From contig NZ_JAGHRO010000001.1 of the NCBI RefSeq assembly GCF_017743735.1, positions 434,001-498,000 of the forward strand: 64,000 nt of DNA. The letters run 5' to 3'. A model generated the notes under the pieces. That model ran no database searches. It was not told where the DNA came from and was given only the letters and a program-made list of their open reading frames with translations. Below, piece after piece: positions 1 to 9,546 of this stretch (position 1 is its first letter; each line of letters starts with the position of its first letter). The DNA comes from Shimia sp. R9_2 (GTDB taxonomy: Bacteria; Pseudomonadota; Alphaproteobacteria; Rhodobacterales; Rhodobacteraceae). The position numbers and the translations under genes are program-made.

Positions 1-1835
1 TGAACGTGGCGATGAACCGGATTGGCGCGAAGTCTGACTCCGGTGAGGGCGGCGAAGATCCGGCGCATTTTGTGCCAGAGCCAAATGGCGACAACCCCTC
101 TGCGAAGATCAAACAGGTGGCGTCGGGCCGGTTTGGTGTGACCGCGGAGTATCTGAACCAGTGTGAAGAGCTGGAGATCAAAGTGGCGCAGGGTGCAAAG
201 CCCGGTGAAGGCGGCCAGCTGCCGGGGATGAAGGTCACCGACCTGATCGCTCGTCTGCGCCACTCCACCAAAGGCGTGACGCTAATCTCCCCGCCGCCGC
301 ACCACGATATCTACTCCATCGAGGATCTGGCGCAGCTGATCTATGACCTCAAGCAGATCAATCCGCGCTGTAAGGTGACGGTGAAGCTGGTGGCCTCTTC
401 TGGTGTGGGCACGATTGCGGCCGGTGTGGCGAAGGCGAAGGCCGATATCATCCTGATCTCGGGTCACAATGGCGGGACCGGTGCAAGCCCGGCGACCTCG
501 ATCAAACATGCAGGTCTGCCGTGGGAGATGGGTCTCACCGAGGCGCATCAGGTGCTGGCGATGAACAACCTGCGCGAGCGGGTCACGCTGCGGACTGATG
601 GTGGTCTGCGCACGGGGCGTGACATCGTGATGGCGGCGATGATGGGCGCTGAAGAATATGGCATCGGCACCGCGGCGCTGATCGCGATGGGCTGCATCAT
701 GGTGCGTCAGTGTCAATCCAACACCTGCCCGGTCGGGGTTTGTACACAGGACGAAAGCCTGCGTGCGAAATACACCGGTTCTGCAGACAAAGTGGTGAAT
801 CTGATCACCTTCTATGCGCAGGAAGTGCGGGAAATCCTCGCCTCCATCGGGGCGCGCAGCCTCGATGAGGTGATTGGCCGTGCCGACCTTCTGGCGCAGG
901 TGAGCCGTGGCTCTGCCCATCTGGATGATCTGGATCTCAACCCGCTCCTGATCACCGTCGATGGCGCGCATGACATCGTCTACAACCGCGACAAAGACCG
1001 CAACTACGTGCCTGACACGCTGGATGCGGAGATCGTGCGGGATGCGGCGCGCTTCCTTCAGGAAGGCGAGAAGATGCAGCTCTCCTATGCGGTGCAGAAC
1101 ACGCACCGGACGGTGGGCACACGCACCTCAAGCCACATCGTGCGCAACTTCGGCATGCGCAACACGCTGCAGGAAGACCATCTGACCGTGAAGCTCACCG
1201 GCTCTGCGGGGCAGTCTCTGGGCGCCTTTGCGGCACCGGGCCTGAAGATCGAAGTGTCCGGAGATGCCAATGACTATGTGGGCAAGGGCCTGTCGGGCGG
1301 CACCGTGGTGGTGCGCCCGCCCATGGCGAGCCCGCTGACAGCAGCCGAGAACACCATCATCGGCAACACCGTGCTTTATGGCGCCACCGACGGGCACCTG
1401 TTTGCCGCGGGCCGCGCAGGCGAGCGCTTTGCGGTGCGAAACTCCGGTGCAAAAGTGGTGGTCGAGGGCTGTGGCGCCTGTGGCTGTGAATACATGACCG
1501 GCGGCGTGGCCGTGATCCTTGGCGAGATTGGCGCAAACTTCGGCGCAGGCATGACCGGCGGCATGGCCTATCTCTATGATCCGGAAGGCAAAGCCGAGGA
1601 CGTCATGAACATGGAAACGCTGGTGACCTGTCCGGTGACGGTGCAGCACTGGGAAGATCAGCTGAAAGGCCTGATCGAGCGCCATGTGGCCGAAACCGGC
1701 AGCGCCAAGGCGCGTGACATCCTGCAACACTGGGATGTGGAAAAAGCCAACTTCCTGCAGGTCTGCCCGAAAGAAATGCTGGTACACATCCCGCACCCTC
1801 TGACGGTTGAGGAAACAGCGGTTCCGGCGGAATAA
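1..1835 (+). CDS. gltB: Glutamate synthase large subunit, C-terminal part (5' truncated by window)
   Basis: This is the last ~611 residues of the NADPH-dependent glutamate synthase alpha chain, which transfers the amide nitrogen of glutamine to 2-oxoglutarate in the cytoplasm. The reading frame is already open at base 3, and a GTG at base 6 is internal, so the gene begins before the window. Visible landmarks are the FMN-domain stretch SGHNGGTGASPATS (about bases 450-495), the [3Fe-4S] cluster cysteines in CQSNTCPVGVC (about 712-745), and the glycine-rich C-terminal beta-helix with repeated GG/G-x-G turns from about 1200. The gene ends at a TAA followed directly by an intrinsic terminator. Family assignment is near certain. 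Confidence 0.97.
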   Translation, partial: NVAMNRIGAKSDSGEGGEDPAHFVPEPNGDNPSAKIKQVASGRFGVTAEYLNQCEELEIKVAQGAKPGEGGQLPGMKVTDLIARLRHSTKGVTLISPPPHHDIYSIEDLAQLIYDLKQINPRCKVTVKLVASSGVGTIAAGVAKAKADIILISGHNGGTGASPATSIKHAGLPWEMGLTEAHQVLAMNNLRERVTLRTDGGLRTGRDIVMAAMMGAEEYGIGTAALIAMGCIMVRQCQSNTCPVGVCTQDESLRAKYTGSADKVVNLITFYAQEVREILASIGARSLDEVIGRADLLAQVSRGSAHLDDLDLNPLLITVDGAHDIVYNRDKDRNYVPDTLDAEIVRDAARFLQEGEKMQLSYAVQNTHRTVGTRTSSHIVRNFGMRNTLQEDHLTVKLTGSAGQSLGAFAAPGLKIEVSGDANDYVGKGLSGGTVVVRPPMASPLTAAENTIIGNTVLYGATDGHLFAAGRAGERFAVRNSGAKVVVEGCGACGCEYMTGGVAVILGEIGANFGAGMTGGMAYLYDPEGKAEDVMNMETLVTCPVTVQHWEDQLKGLIERHVAETGSAKARDILQHWDVEKANFLQVCPKEMLVHIPHPLTVEETAVPAE

Positions 1836-1857
1836 GGCCGGGATAGAGACGAAAAAA

Positions 1858-1897
1858 GACCCCCGCTGGCGCTGGCTGGCGGGGGTTTTTGTTTTTT
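1858..1897 (+). terminator. Intrinsic terminator after gltB
   Basis: A GC stem (CCCCCGC / GCGGGGG, loop of 12) is followed by an almost unbroken T tract. It starts about 25 bases after the gltB stop codon. Confidence 0.9.
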
Positions 1898-2058
1898 AGT
1901 GGCGGTGCGACTTGCTGGAGGCTGTTTGCGAGACCAAAGCGGTTATTAGCACTTGGAGCGGCTGGAGGCGGAAAAGAGCCCAACCTGCCCGAAGTCGCAG
2001 AGCGCACCTAAGCTCGCTTTCCCGTCCTATACGCTGGCAGTCGATCTCAATAACTCCA

Positions 2059-3012
2059 TCAGAGTTCCCATTTGAACCCAACGGCTTGTTCGGACACGCG
2101 CCAGAGCCGCTTCATGATAGCTTTGTCATAGGCATGCGCGTTCAATGTGCCCTTGCCTACCGGGCCGACCATTTCCATACGACCCGTCGGACCATAGAGG
2201 GCGCGTTGCTCGGTCAGGGCCTCTTCGGTTGCGCACATGACTTCGGGGTATGAGCCTTGTTCTGCGGTCTGGACCATCGGTGTCTTGGTCATTAGCCACC
2301 AGATGAAACGCATTGCTCGGCTGCCGCTTGTTGTGATCAGTGATGTCGCCGATGAGCCGGGATGGCAGACGAAGACTTCTACATCTTTGCTCCCCGCAGC
2401 GGCCAGGCGATCTTGCAACTCATACGCAAACATCATCTGAGCCAGCTTGCTCTGCGAATAGGCGTTATTTGCGCCGTAACCCTCATTCCAATTCATGTCG
2501 TCGAACTTGATGGTCTTGAGCCCAAGGTTATAACCGAGGCTGGCGACGATCACGATGCGACCTTTGCTTTCGGCGATGCGGTCAAAGAGAAGACCATTGA
2601 GCAGAAAATGCCCGTAGTGGTTGGTGCCAAGCTGACTTTCGAACCCGTCGACAGTCAGCTTGCGCGTAGGCACCTGCGCGATGGCCGCGTTGTTTATCAG
2701 CGCGTCGATGCGTGGCAGGGTCTTCAAAACCTCTTCGGTCGCCTCGCGCACGCTTTCCAGAACGGACAGGTCCATGCGGATGAAGCTCACGTCAGCTTCC
2801 TCGCCGAATTCCTGTTTTAGGTTCGCGATTGCCGCCCCGGATTTTGCAGCTGAGCGGTTCAACATCACCACTTTGGCGTTCTTCTTCAGAAGACTGCGGG
2901 CGGCTTGAAAGCCTGCGCCTGCGTTGGCGCCGGTGATGATGTAGGTCTTGCCTGACTGGTCGGCGAGCTGCTCGGGTGTCCAGCCTTTGGGTCCGAATGT
3001 CGTGTCTGCCAT
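2059..3012 (-). CDS. SDR family NAD(P)-dependent oxidoreductase
   Basis: A 317-residue classical short-chain dehydrogenase of the retinol-dehydrogenase/protochlorophyllide-reductase-like branch. The Rossmann glycine motif TGANAGAGF lies at residues 27-35, NNAA at 107-110, and the catalytic YSQSK at 185-189. It would be a cytoplasmic NAD(P)H oxidoreductase of unknown substrate. The ATG start at 3012 is preceded by an AGGAG-like site. It is transcribed divergently from an AraC-type regulator at 3174, which suggests the regulator controls it; that is inferred from layout only. An inverted repeat at 3031-3047 sits just upstream of its ribosome binding site. Confidence 0.9.
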   Translation of the reverse strand: MADTTFGPKGWTPEQLADQSGKTYIITGANAGAGFQAARSLLKKNAKVVMLNRSAAKSGAAIANLKQEFGEEADVSFIRMDLSVLESVREATEEVLKTLPRIDALINNAAIAQVPTRKLTVDGFESQLGTNHYGHFLLNGLLFDRIAESKGRIVIVASLGYNLGLKTIKFDDMNWNEGYGANNAYSQSKLAQMMFAYELQDRLAAAGSKDVEVFVCHPGSSATSLITTSGSRAMRFIWWLMTKTPMVQTAEQGSYPEVMCATEEALTEQRALYGPTGRMEMVGPVGKGTLNAHAYDKAIMKRLWRVSEQAVGFKWEL

Positions 3013-3030
3013 TGTCTGTCTCCTGCCAGC

Positions 3031-3047
3031 TCAAACTGGTGGTTTGA
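3031..3047. promoter_or_regulatory. Inverted repeat in SDR/AraC divergent promoter region
   Basis: TCAAAC and GTTTGA form a perfect 6-bp dyad around a 5-base centre, about 20 bases upstream of the SDR start codon. It is a candidate operator for the divergent AraC-type regulator. No experimental evidence is available from sequence. Confidence 0.35.
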
Positions 3048-3173
3048 GGTATTGTTGCATGAAGGGACAGATAGAACCTGAATGGGCGCGCAAACAGGCG
3101 ATATCCTCTTGATTACTTGCCTAATCGTCTCAACTCCATTGCAAAGTTGAAAGTCCTCTGCCAGCTAGAGTGC

Positions 3174-4064
3174 ATGAGCAAAGAACAAATCAAAGACGCA
3201 ATCGAACGACGCCTGCCAGAGGCAGGTCTCGTAGATACCGTTTTGAAAGGCGTCCAGCTTTTCCGGGTGATAGAGGCGATGCCCTGCGTGCCTGCCGTCT
3301 ATGAGCCCACGGTGGTGGCTATACTCAGCGGCACCAAGGAAGCTGTTCTGGACGGTGAGCACCATATCTATGGCAGCGACAAATATCTGCTGTGCCCCAT
3401 GACTTTACCGGTGGAGGCGGGCACCCCACTGGCTTCCAAGGACAACCCTCTGATCGGCGTGGTGATTACGCTGGAGCCACGAATGATGCGGGAGCTCACG
3501 ATGGAGATCCAGACCGCCGCTGGTGGCAGCAGGCTTTCGCGGGTTGGAGCGTCGTCGGCTTTGGCATTGTCCTCTTGGGATATTGGGTTCACGCAGGCTT
3601 TGTTACGGCTTCTCGAGCTGCTGGAAAATCCGGTTGATCTGGAGGTGCTCGGGCAGGGGCGCATGCGTGAGTTGTGTTACGCTGTGCTCATGGGTGAAGC
3701 TGGAGCTGCCGCAAGACGGGCCTTCGGCGCCGACAATGAAATCGCGCGCACCATCGACTACCTTTCAACACACCTGAACGAACAGGTCACAATCGACGAA
3801 ATGGCCGATCACGTTGGCATGAGCCGCGCAGTATTCCATCGACGGTTCAAAGAAGCCACGACAATGTCCCCGATACAGTTCGTAAAGTCGATGCGATTGA
3901 ACAACGCCGCCATGAAAATCGCTGGAGGGAAGACTGTGTCGGAGGCGGCATGGGACGTAGGCTACCAAAGCGCCTCTCAGTTCAGCCGCGAGTTCAAAAG
4001 AATGTACGGCCATTCTCCCCGGCAGTGGAGCAATGCGGTGCAGTTGCCAGAACGATTGACCTAA
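3174..4064 (+). CDS. AraC family transcriptional regulator
   Basis: A 296-residue regulator with an N-terminal AraC_N-type sensor domain (about residues 15-170) and a C-terminal double helix-turn-helix (about 195-290), seen in the segments VTIDEMADHVGMSRAVFHR and TVSEAAWDVGYQSASQFSR. The frame is open further upstream to a TTG at 3117, but the ATG at 3174 fits the family better. It is divergent from the SDR gene, a common arrangement for this regulator subfamily, so local control of the SDR is the likeliest role. The ligand is unknown. Confidence 0.9.
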   Translation: MSKEQIKDAIERRLPEAGLVDTVLKGVQLFRVIEAMPCVPAVYEPTVVAILSGTKEAVLDGEHHIYGSDKYLLCPMTLPVEAGTPLASKDNPLIGVVITLEPRMMRELTMEIQTAAGGSRLSRVGASSALALSSWDIGFTQALLRLLELLENPVDLEVLGQGRMRELCYAVLMGEAGAAARRAFGADNEIARTIDYLSTHLNEQVTIDEMADHVGMSRAVFHRRFKEATTMSPIQFVKSMRLNNAAMKIAGGKTVSEAAWDVGYQSASQFSREFKRMYGHSPRQWSNAVQLPERLT

Positions 4065-4071
4065 AGCACGT

Positions 4072-4089
4072 CCGATAATTTATCGTTTT
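4072..4089 (+). terminator. Possible weak terminator after the AraC gene
   Basis: CGATAA-T-TTATCG forms an AT-rich perfect dyad followed by TTTT, ten bases after the AraC stop. The stem is weak, so this could be an operator-like palindrome instead. Confidence 0.35.
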
Positions 4090-4254
4090 GGAGAATGTTG
4101 GAATTGAGCGGTGGCACGTTCACTTAGTTCGCAGCACCGAATGACGGATTTGTCACGCGACGCCGTCGGCCACGTGGCAACTGTTCAAGTCCGCTAACTG
4201 CATCTTTCTGCAATTGACCATGTTCGAGACCAGCCGATCGGCTAACGGCTTTTC

Positions 4255-6030
4255 TTACGCCGACATTCGTTCTGGCGCGTCCTCCTCCACCGGACGGGTC
4301 TTGAATGTCCTCACCAGCTCGGTGAGCTGCACGGCATTGGTGTTCAGCAGATTGCTGGCCGCTGTGGTTTCCTCGACCATGGCGGCGTTTTCCTGGGTGA
4401 CGTTGTTGAGCTGATTGACCGAGGCGTTGATGTCGCCCAGCGAGGCGGCCTGTTCCTTGGCGGATTGGTGAATGTCGGCGACCATTTCCGCGATGCCTGA
4501 GACATGATCCACAATCGCGCCCAGTGACGCGCCGGTGCGGCCGACAAGCTCGACGCCTTTTTCCACATGGTGGCTGCTGGTTTCGACCTGTTCCTTGATC
4601 TCAGACGCCGAAGTGGCGGCGCGCAGAGCCAGCGCGCGGACCTCAGACGCCACAACCGCAAACCCATTCCCGGCATCACCTGCGCGGGCGGCTTCGACCC
4701 CGGCGTTGAGCGCCAGCAGGTTGGTCTGAAAGGCGATGTCTTCGATGGTGCCGATGAACTGGCTGATCTCGGCAAAGGAGCGCTCGATTTCGGCCATGGC
4801 CTGCACGGTTTCGCGCACGATGTGGCTGCTGTCTTCGGCGTCGGCGCGGGCGCCCATGGCGGCGTCTTTCACGGTGTCGACGTTGCGGGAGGTGGCTTTC
4901 ACACTGTCGGTGACCTGATCGATGCCGGTGGTGGTCTGTTCCAGCGTGGCGGCCTGACGTTCGGTGCGGTGGGCGAGCTCCTGCGTGGCGGTGTTGATCT
5001 CGGTGATCTCGGTCTGGATGTTTTCCGCCGCTTCGCCGACCTGCACCACCACATCGTTGAGGCCGATGAGGGCGTCGTTGATTTTGTAGCGCAGCTTTTT
5101 GTGGGCTTCGGGCAGGAAGATATTCACGTCGTTGCGGAAGTCGCCCTGGGCGAGATCGGTGAGCGCCTTGCTGAGCACATCCACCACCAGAGCGTTGCCG
5201 CGCTGGGATTCGGCCTCGCGTTCCTGCGCCTCGACACCGTCCTGCAGCCGGACGCGGAGCCGCTCCACGGTGCGGGCGATGTCGCCGATTTCGTCGCGGC
5301 GGCCGGTGTGCGGGGTTTGCTCGGTGAGCTGGTCTGCGCCGAGTTTGCCGATGGCGGTGTTGAGGTCGATGATGCTGCAGACGATGGAGCGGCGCAGGAC
5401 GTAACCGCCGCCCATGCTCAGCGCGATGGCGCCGATCATGATGAGGGCGGCGACCAAGAAGGCACGTTGTTTTGTGGCGGCAGCATCGGCGACAAAGGCG
5501 GCGGTGGAGGCGTCAGAGGCGGTGCGGATGGCGCTCAAGGCTTCGCGGATGTTGTCGAGCTGGGCCGGGCCGTGGGTGCGGAAGGCCTCATAGGCAAATT
5601 CATGGCCGCCGTTGGCCGCCATCTGGAACACGCCAAGCCAGAGAGGGCGCCAGTTTTCCACGGCGGCGCGCAGGTTGGCGATTTCTTCAGCGTTTGCGGG
5701 GGCGAGCTGTTCGATCTCTGTCAGGAGCGTGTTGATGAGTGCCTCGCTGGCCTGGGCATCCTCAAAAACGGCCTCATGGGTTTCTGCGGAGGTGTCGACA
5801 AGCGCTGTAAGCATGTCTCGGTTGATGGTCACGAGGTGAGTTTCGACTTCGCGCAGGGAGGCGGCGATCTGGTATTCTTTCTCAAACAGCGCTTCGGTGA
5901 AGCGGGTCAGCTGAGAGATTTCATAGGTCAGGGTTGCGCCGACAATGACGGTGGAGCACAGGCAAATGGTCATGACAGCGGTGAGCTTGGCGCTGAGCTT
6001 TGAAACAAACTTCGGGGCAGATAACTTCAT
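4255..6030 (-). CDS. Methyl-accepting chemotaxis protein
   Basis: A 591-residue transmembrane chemoreceptor. TM1 is at about residues 15-38 and TM2 at about 189-212, bracketing a mostly helical periplasmic sensor of about 150 residues. HAMP linkers (including NTAIGKLGADQL) follow, then a cytoplasmic coiled-coil signalling domain with the conserved tip FQTNLLALNAGVEAARAG near residue 435. It would signal to CheA through CheW. The ATG at 6030 is preferred over an upstream in-frame TTG at 6045 that has no better ribosome binding site. It stands alone with no che genes nearby. The ligand cannot be deduced. Confidence 0.95.
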   Translation of the reverse strand: MKLSAPKFVSKLSAKLTAVMTICLCSTVIVGATLTYEISQLTRFTEALFEKEYQIAASLREVETHLVTINRDMLTALVDTSAETHEAVFEDAQASEALINTLLTEIEQLAPANAEEIANLRAAVENWRPLWLGVFQMAANGGHEFAYEAFRTHGPAQLDNIREALSAIRTASDASTAAFVADAAATKQRAFLVAALIMIGAIALSMGGGYVLRRSIVCSIIDLNTAIGKLGADQLTEQTPHTGRRDEIGDIARTVERLRVRLQDGVEAQEREAESQRGNALVVDVLSKALTDLAQGDFRNDVNIFLPEAHKKLRYKINDALIGLNDVVVQVGEAAENIQTEITEINTATQELAHRTERQAATLEQTTTGIDQVTDSVKATSRNVDTVKDAAMGARADAEDSSHIVRETVQAMAEIERSFAEISQFIGTIEDIAFQTNLLALNAGVEAARAGDAGNGFAVVASEVRALALRAATSASEIKEQVETSSHHVEKGVELVGRTGASLGAIVDHVSGIAEMVADIHQSAKEQAASLGDINASVNQLNNVTQENAAMVEETTAASNLLNTNAVQLTELVRTFKTRPVEEDAPERMSA

Positions 6031-6045
6031 GAATGCGCATTCCAA

Positions 6046-6317
6046 ACTTAGGACGTTTCGACAAATCTCTCATTGAGACAGCAGAGTACTTTCTGCCTCA
6101 CGCTAGCTTAGGCCTACGGATTTCGTCCTAATTTCGGGTAAATGGGACTTTGGTGTTCAACCTAAAGGACGTCACGTGACAAAGCCTGCACGCCTTACTC
6201 AGGCATGTGTGTTGAGAGAATACGCCTTACCAAATCTTTACCGCATGAGGCCTAAGGTGGCCCAGTAAGTCCCGCGTGCACAGAATGTCGCGCCACCGTT
6301 GAAGATGGAGGTGACGC
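6046..6317. other. Intergenic region between receptor and DUF4189 genes
   Basis: A 272-base gap holding the divergent promoters. An 8-bp inverted pair, TTAGGACG near 6048 and CGTCCTAA near 6124, brackets the receptor promoter side. I see no RNA gene or open frame of note. Confidence 0.5.
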
Positions 6318-6689
6318 ATGATGAAGCCATGGGGTGTTCTGTCGCTGATGATCGCAAGTTTGACCTGCACAGTCCCAGTTGAGGCGCAGCAATGTGGCTT
6401 TGCGCGCTGTTGGGGGGCTGTGGGAGTCGGGCCGGAGGGCGCGCGCGGCTATGCCTATAGCCAGTATTCCGAGGACATGGCGCGAGAGCGGGTGCAGGCG
6501 ATCTGTGGTGACAACTGCGACACGGTGAAGACCTTTTTCAACGGCTGTGGAGCGATGGCGCAGGGTGACCGAGACCAATGGGGCTTTGGCGAGAGCCATT
6601 CGCGCATGGCCGCCGAGGATGTGGCGCTGGCCTTCTGTCAGAACTACGGCGCGGGCTGTGAGGTGCGGGCCTGGGCCTGCTCGCCATAG
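6318..6689 (+). CDS. Secreted DUF4189-like protein
   Basis: A 123-residue small protein with a hydrophobic signal peptide (about residues 1-23, predicted cleavage after VEA). The mature part carries eight cysteines, which suggests four disulfides in the periplasm or outside the cell. The spacing of aromatic, Gly and Cys residues and the C-terminal AxxxCQNYGAGCEV segment resemble the DUF4189 family, whose function is unknown. A strong GGAGGTGA ribosome binding site precedes the ATG at 6318; a second ATG follows immediately. It stands alone between the receptor and mtgA. Confidence 0.8.
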   Translation: MMKPWGVLSLMIASLTCTVPVEAQQCGFARCWGAVGVGPEGARGYAYSQYSEDMARERVQAICGDNCDTVKTFFNGCGAMAQGDRDQWGFGESHSRMAAEDVALAFCQNYGAGCEVRAWACSP

Positions 6690-6775
6690 GCGGCGCTTGG
6701 CAAAGCCTTGCGTGACTGACTTGTCAGGGCGGGGCCGAAGCTCTACTCCCTATGCGTAAAACACGTGGCAGGGTC

Positions 6776-7501
6776 ATGGCCAAGAGCAAGAAAAAGAGCA
6801 GCAAAAAGTCAGGCGCAGGGCTGATGCAGCGGCAGTGGAAACGGCTGCGCTATTGGGTGCGGCGTTTGGCGATCTGGGGCACCGCTTTTGTGGTGCTGTC
6901 CGTGCTGCTTTATGCTGTGGTGAACCCGCCTTTTACATGGACCATGGTTGGCGAGAAGCGGCGGCTGGGCAGCATTGATCGGCAATGGGTTCCGATTGAA
7001 GAGGTTGCGCCGGTGATGCGCCGGTCTGTGGTGGCGGCTGAGGATGCGAATTTCTGCCTGCACTGGGGCTTTGATATGCGCGCGATCCGCAGCGCAATCG
7101 AAGAGGGCGCAGGACGCGGGGCCAGCACGCTGAGCCAGCAGACCGTCAAAAACGTCTATTTCTGGCAAGGGCGCAATTGGCTGCGCAAATCGCTGGAAAC
7201 CTTGATGACGCCGCTGGTTGAGATGGCCTGGAGCAAGCGCCGTATCCTTGAAATCTATCTCAATGTGGCGGAGTTTGACGAAGGTGTCTTTGGCGTGGAA
7301 GCGGCCGCGCGGCATTACTTTGGTGTTGGCCCTGAAGATCTGACTGCGGTGCAGGCGGCGCGGCTGGCGGCGGTGTTGCCCAATCCGAAGGGGCGCTCTG
7401 CCAGCAAGCCCACGGCGGGGCTGCGCAAGCGGGCCGCTGCGATCCTGGATGGGGCGGCAACCATACGCGCAGACGGGCGGGATGCGTGTTTTGCGGATTG
7501 A
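6776..7501 (+). CDS. mtgA: Monofunctional peptidoglycan transglycosylase
   Basis: A 241-residue GT51-family glycosyltransferase that polymerises lipid II into glycan strands at the inner membrane. A lysine-rich N-terminus is followed by one TM (about residues 32-52). The catalytic motif AAEDANFCLHWGFD (about 85-98), GASTLSQQTVKN, and RILEIYLNVAEF are all present, and no transpeptidase domain follows, which identifies the monofunctional type. The ATG at 6776 is chosen; an in-frame ATG at 6752 would add eight residues and has no clearer ribosome binding site. Confidence 0.95.
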   Translation: MAKSKKKSSKKSGAGLMQRQWKRLRYWVRRLAIWGTAFVVLSVLLYAVVNPPFTWTMVGEKRRLGSIDRQWVPIEEVAPVMRRSVVAAEDANFCLHWGFDMRAIRSAIEEGAGRGASTLSQQTVKNVYFWQGRNWLRKSLETLMTPLVEMAWSKRRILEIYLNVAEFDEGVFGVEAAARHYFGVGPEDLTAVQAARLAAVLPNPKGRSASKPTAGLRKRAAAILDGAATIRADGRDACFAD

Positions 7502-7571
7502 AAAATGCGCCTTCGCAGGGCATTGAGGATCAAAGCCCAAAATCAGATTCAATTGCACTGTGACCTTGCTG

Positions 7572-8237
7572 ATGAACCGTTTGTTCCACGTTCCCCTGTC
7601 TCCGTTCTGTCGAAAAGTGCGCCTCTGCATGGGGGAAAAGCGGCTTGAGGTGGAGCTGGTCGAGGAGCGCTACTGGGAGCAGGATCCGGATTTTCTGCGC
7701 CGCAACCCGGCGGCCAAGGTGCCGGTTCTGAAGATGGACGGCAAGATGATGGCCGAGAGCGGGGCGATCTGTGAGTATCTGGAAGAGAAATATCCGGAGA
7801 CCGCGCTGATGCCCAAGGATGCGGACGGGCGTTATGAAGTGCGGCGTCTGGTGGCCTGGTTTGATGACAAGTTTCATCACGAGGTGACCTCCAAGCTGCT
7901 TTATGAGCGGGTCAACCGCAAGCTGATGGGCACAGGTTATCCTGACAGCACCAATGTGAAAGCCGGAGCCAAGGCGATCAAATATCACCTGGATTACATG
8001 CATTGGCTGCTGGATCACCGCCGCTGGCTGGCCGGGGATATGATGACGCTGGCGGATTTTGCCGCCGCTGCGCATCTGAGCGCGCTGGACTATATTTCCG
8101 ACGTGGACTGGAACCGCTCTGCCGTGGTGAAAGACTGGTATGCGACCATCAAGTCGCGCCCGGCGTTTCGGCCGATTCTGGCGGATCAGGTGCCCGGTTT
8201 CCCGCCCCCGGCGCATTATGCGGATCTGGATTTCTAA
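7572..8237 (+). CDS. Glutathione S-transferase family protein
   Basis: A 221-residue two-domain GST. The N-terminal thioredoxin-like fold begins NRLFHVPLSPFCRKVRL, with Ser/Cys near the active-site position, followed by the glutathione-contact segment KVPVLKMDG and the AESGAICEYLEEKYP turn. The C-terminal helical domain contains RRWLAGDMMTLADFAAAAH. It probably catalyses glutathione conjugation or reduction in the cytoplasm; the substrate is not predictable. The start is taken at the ATG at 7572 rather than the GTG at 7560. A repeat-containing spacer separates it from queG. Confidence 0.9.
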   Translation: MNRLFHVPLSPFCRKVRLCMGEKRLEVELVEERYWEQDPDFLRRNPAAKVPVLKMDGKMMAESGAICEYLEEKYPETALMPKDADGRYEVRRLVAWFDDKFHHEVTSKLLYERVNRKLMGTGYPDSTNVKAGAKAIKYHLDYMHWLLDHRRWLAGDMMTLADFAAAAHLSALDYISDVDWNRSAVVKDWYATIKSRPAFRPILADQVPGFPPPAHYADLDF

Positions 8238-8310
8238 GACCCGGGAGAAGGGGGCTGTCTGCCCCCTCGGCCTGACGGCCTCACCCCCGAGGATATTTGG
8301 CGAATGAGAA
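8238..8310 (+). repeat. GGATATTT-type intergenic repeat, copy A
   Basis: The spacer begins with a perfect GC hairpin (AGGGGGC at 8249-8255, GCCCCCT at 8261-8267), continues through GGCCTGACGGCC, and ends in CCCCGAGGATATTTGGCGA plus ATGAGAAAG. The same hairpin plus GGATATTT plus GAAnnGAG-type tail recurs near 25551, and related versions occur near 21460, 30497 and 30653. The hairpin could also stop transcripts from the GST gene. Confidence 0.75.
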
Positions 8311-8322
8311 AGCCACGCTGAC

Positions 8323-9366
8323 ATGTCCCATGAGCTGACAGACCGGATGAAGGCCGAAGCACAGGCGATGGGCTTTGATCTGGCGCGGGTGTGCCGTCCG
8401 GATGCTGTGGGGCATGTGGGCGCGGATCTCGCGAAGTTTCTGGACAAGGGCTATCACGGGCAGATGGGCTGGCTGGCTGAGCGCACCCATTGGCGCAGTG
8501 ACCCCAGCGTGCTCTGGCCTGAGGCGCGTTCGGTGATCATGCTGGGAGAGAGCTATACGCCCAAACATGATCCGACCGCCGTGCATGGGCAGGCTGACCG
8601 GGCGGCGATCTCGGTTTATGCGCAGAACAAAGACTATCACGACACGGTCAAAAAGCGGTTGAAGCGCTTGGCGAGGTGGCTGATTGCAGAAGCCGGGCCT
8701 GAGACGGAAGTGAAGGTTTTTGTGGACACGGCCCCGGTGCCGGAGAAGCCGCTGGGGCAGGCGGCGGGACTTGGCTGGCAAGGTAAGCACACCAATCTGG
8801 TGAGCCGCGATCTGGGCTCGTGGTTTTTTATTGGCTCGGTGTTCACAACCGCCGAATTAGAGACGGATAAGGCTGAAATCGATCATTGTGGCTCCTGCCG
8901 GGCCTGTCTGGATGCGTGCCCGACCAATGCCTTTCCCGCGCCGCATCAGATCGATGCGCGGCGTTGTATTTCTTATCTGACCATTGAATCCCATGGGCCG
9001 GTGGATGAGGCGCTGCGCCCGCTTTTGGGCAACCGGATTTACGGATGTGACGACTGTTTGGCGGCCTGCCCGTGGAACAAATTTGCCCAGGATGCGCGGG
9101 AGATGAAATACCACGCGCGCGACGCATTGGTGGCGCCGAAACTGGCGGAGTTGGTGCAGTTGCAGGATCAGGAGTTTCGGGCGTTTTTCTCAGGCTCGCC
9201 CATCAAGCGGATCGGGCGGAACCGTTTTGTGCGCAATGTGCTCTACGCCATTGGCAATTCGGGGGATGGCGCGTTTTGCCCGGTGATCGCTCCGCTGGCG
9301 GAGGACGCGGATGAGACCGTTGCGGATGCGGCGCGCTGGGCGCTGGCGCAGCTGCAGGCGGAGTGA
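8323..9366 (+). CDS. queG: Epoxyqueuosine reductase
   Basis: A 347-residue iron-sulfur and cobalamin enzyme that reduces epoxyqueuosine to queuosine in tRNA, the last step of Q synthesis, in the cytoplasm. The catalytic-region motif [20 protein letters not shown] is followed by two bacterial ferredoxin-type clusters, [12 protein letters not shown] and [10 protein letters not shown]. The C-terminus has HEAT-like helices ([20 protein letters not shown]). Length and domain order are normal. It lies downstream of the GST gene, separated by a repeat, and may have its own promoter. Confidence 0.96.
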   Translation: MSHELTDRMKAEAQAMGFDLARVCRPDAVGHVGADLAKFLDKGYHGQMGWLAERTHWRSDPSVLWPEARSVIMLGESYTPKHDPTAVHGQADRAAISVYAQNKDYHDTVKKRLKRLARWLIAEAGPETEVKVFVDTAPVPEKPLGQAAGLGWQGKHTNLVSRDLGSWFFIGSVFTTAELETDKAEIDHCGSCRACLDACPTNAFPAPHQIDARRCISYLTIESHGPVDEALRPLLGNRIYGCDDCLAACPWNKFAQDAREMKYHARDALVAPKLAELVQLQDQEFRAFFSGSPIKRIGRNRFVRNVLYAIGNSGDGAFCPVIAPLAEDADETVADAARWALAQLQAE

Positions 9367-9546
9367 GGCGCTGAGCGGGCATTGAAGGGCCGGAACGCTC
9401 AGGAGATGTGCGCCTTTGGCCGTCGGTGCCCTTTGGCGTGCGTTGCCTCTAGATCACCTTATGTGAGGCTGTTGCGGGTAACTTTCTCTTAGAAAAATCG
9501 TGGTTCGGTGGCGCCAATGATTAGACCCAAGAGGAAAGGAACGCCG

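Noticed and set aside
4567-6003. 478-codon plus-strand open frame opposite the chemoreceptor gene
   Set aside because: Gly/Asp-rich low-complexity translation, a typical antisense shadow of a coiled-coil receptor.
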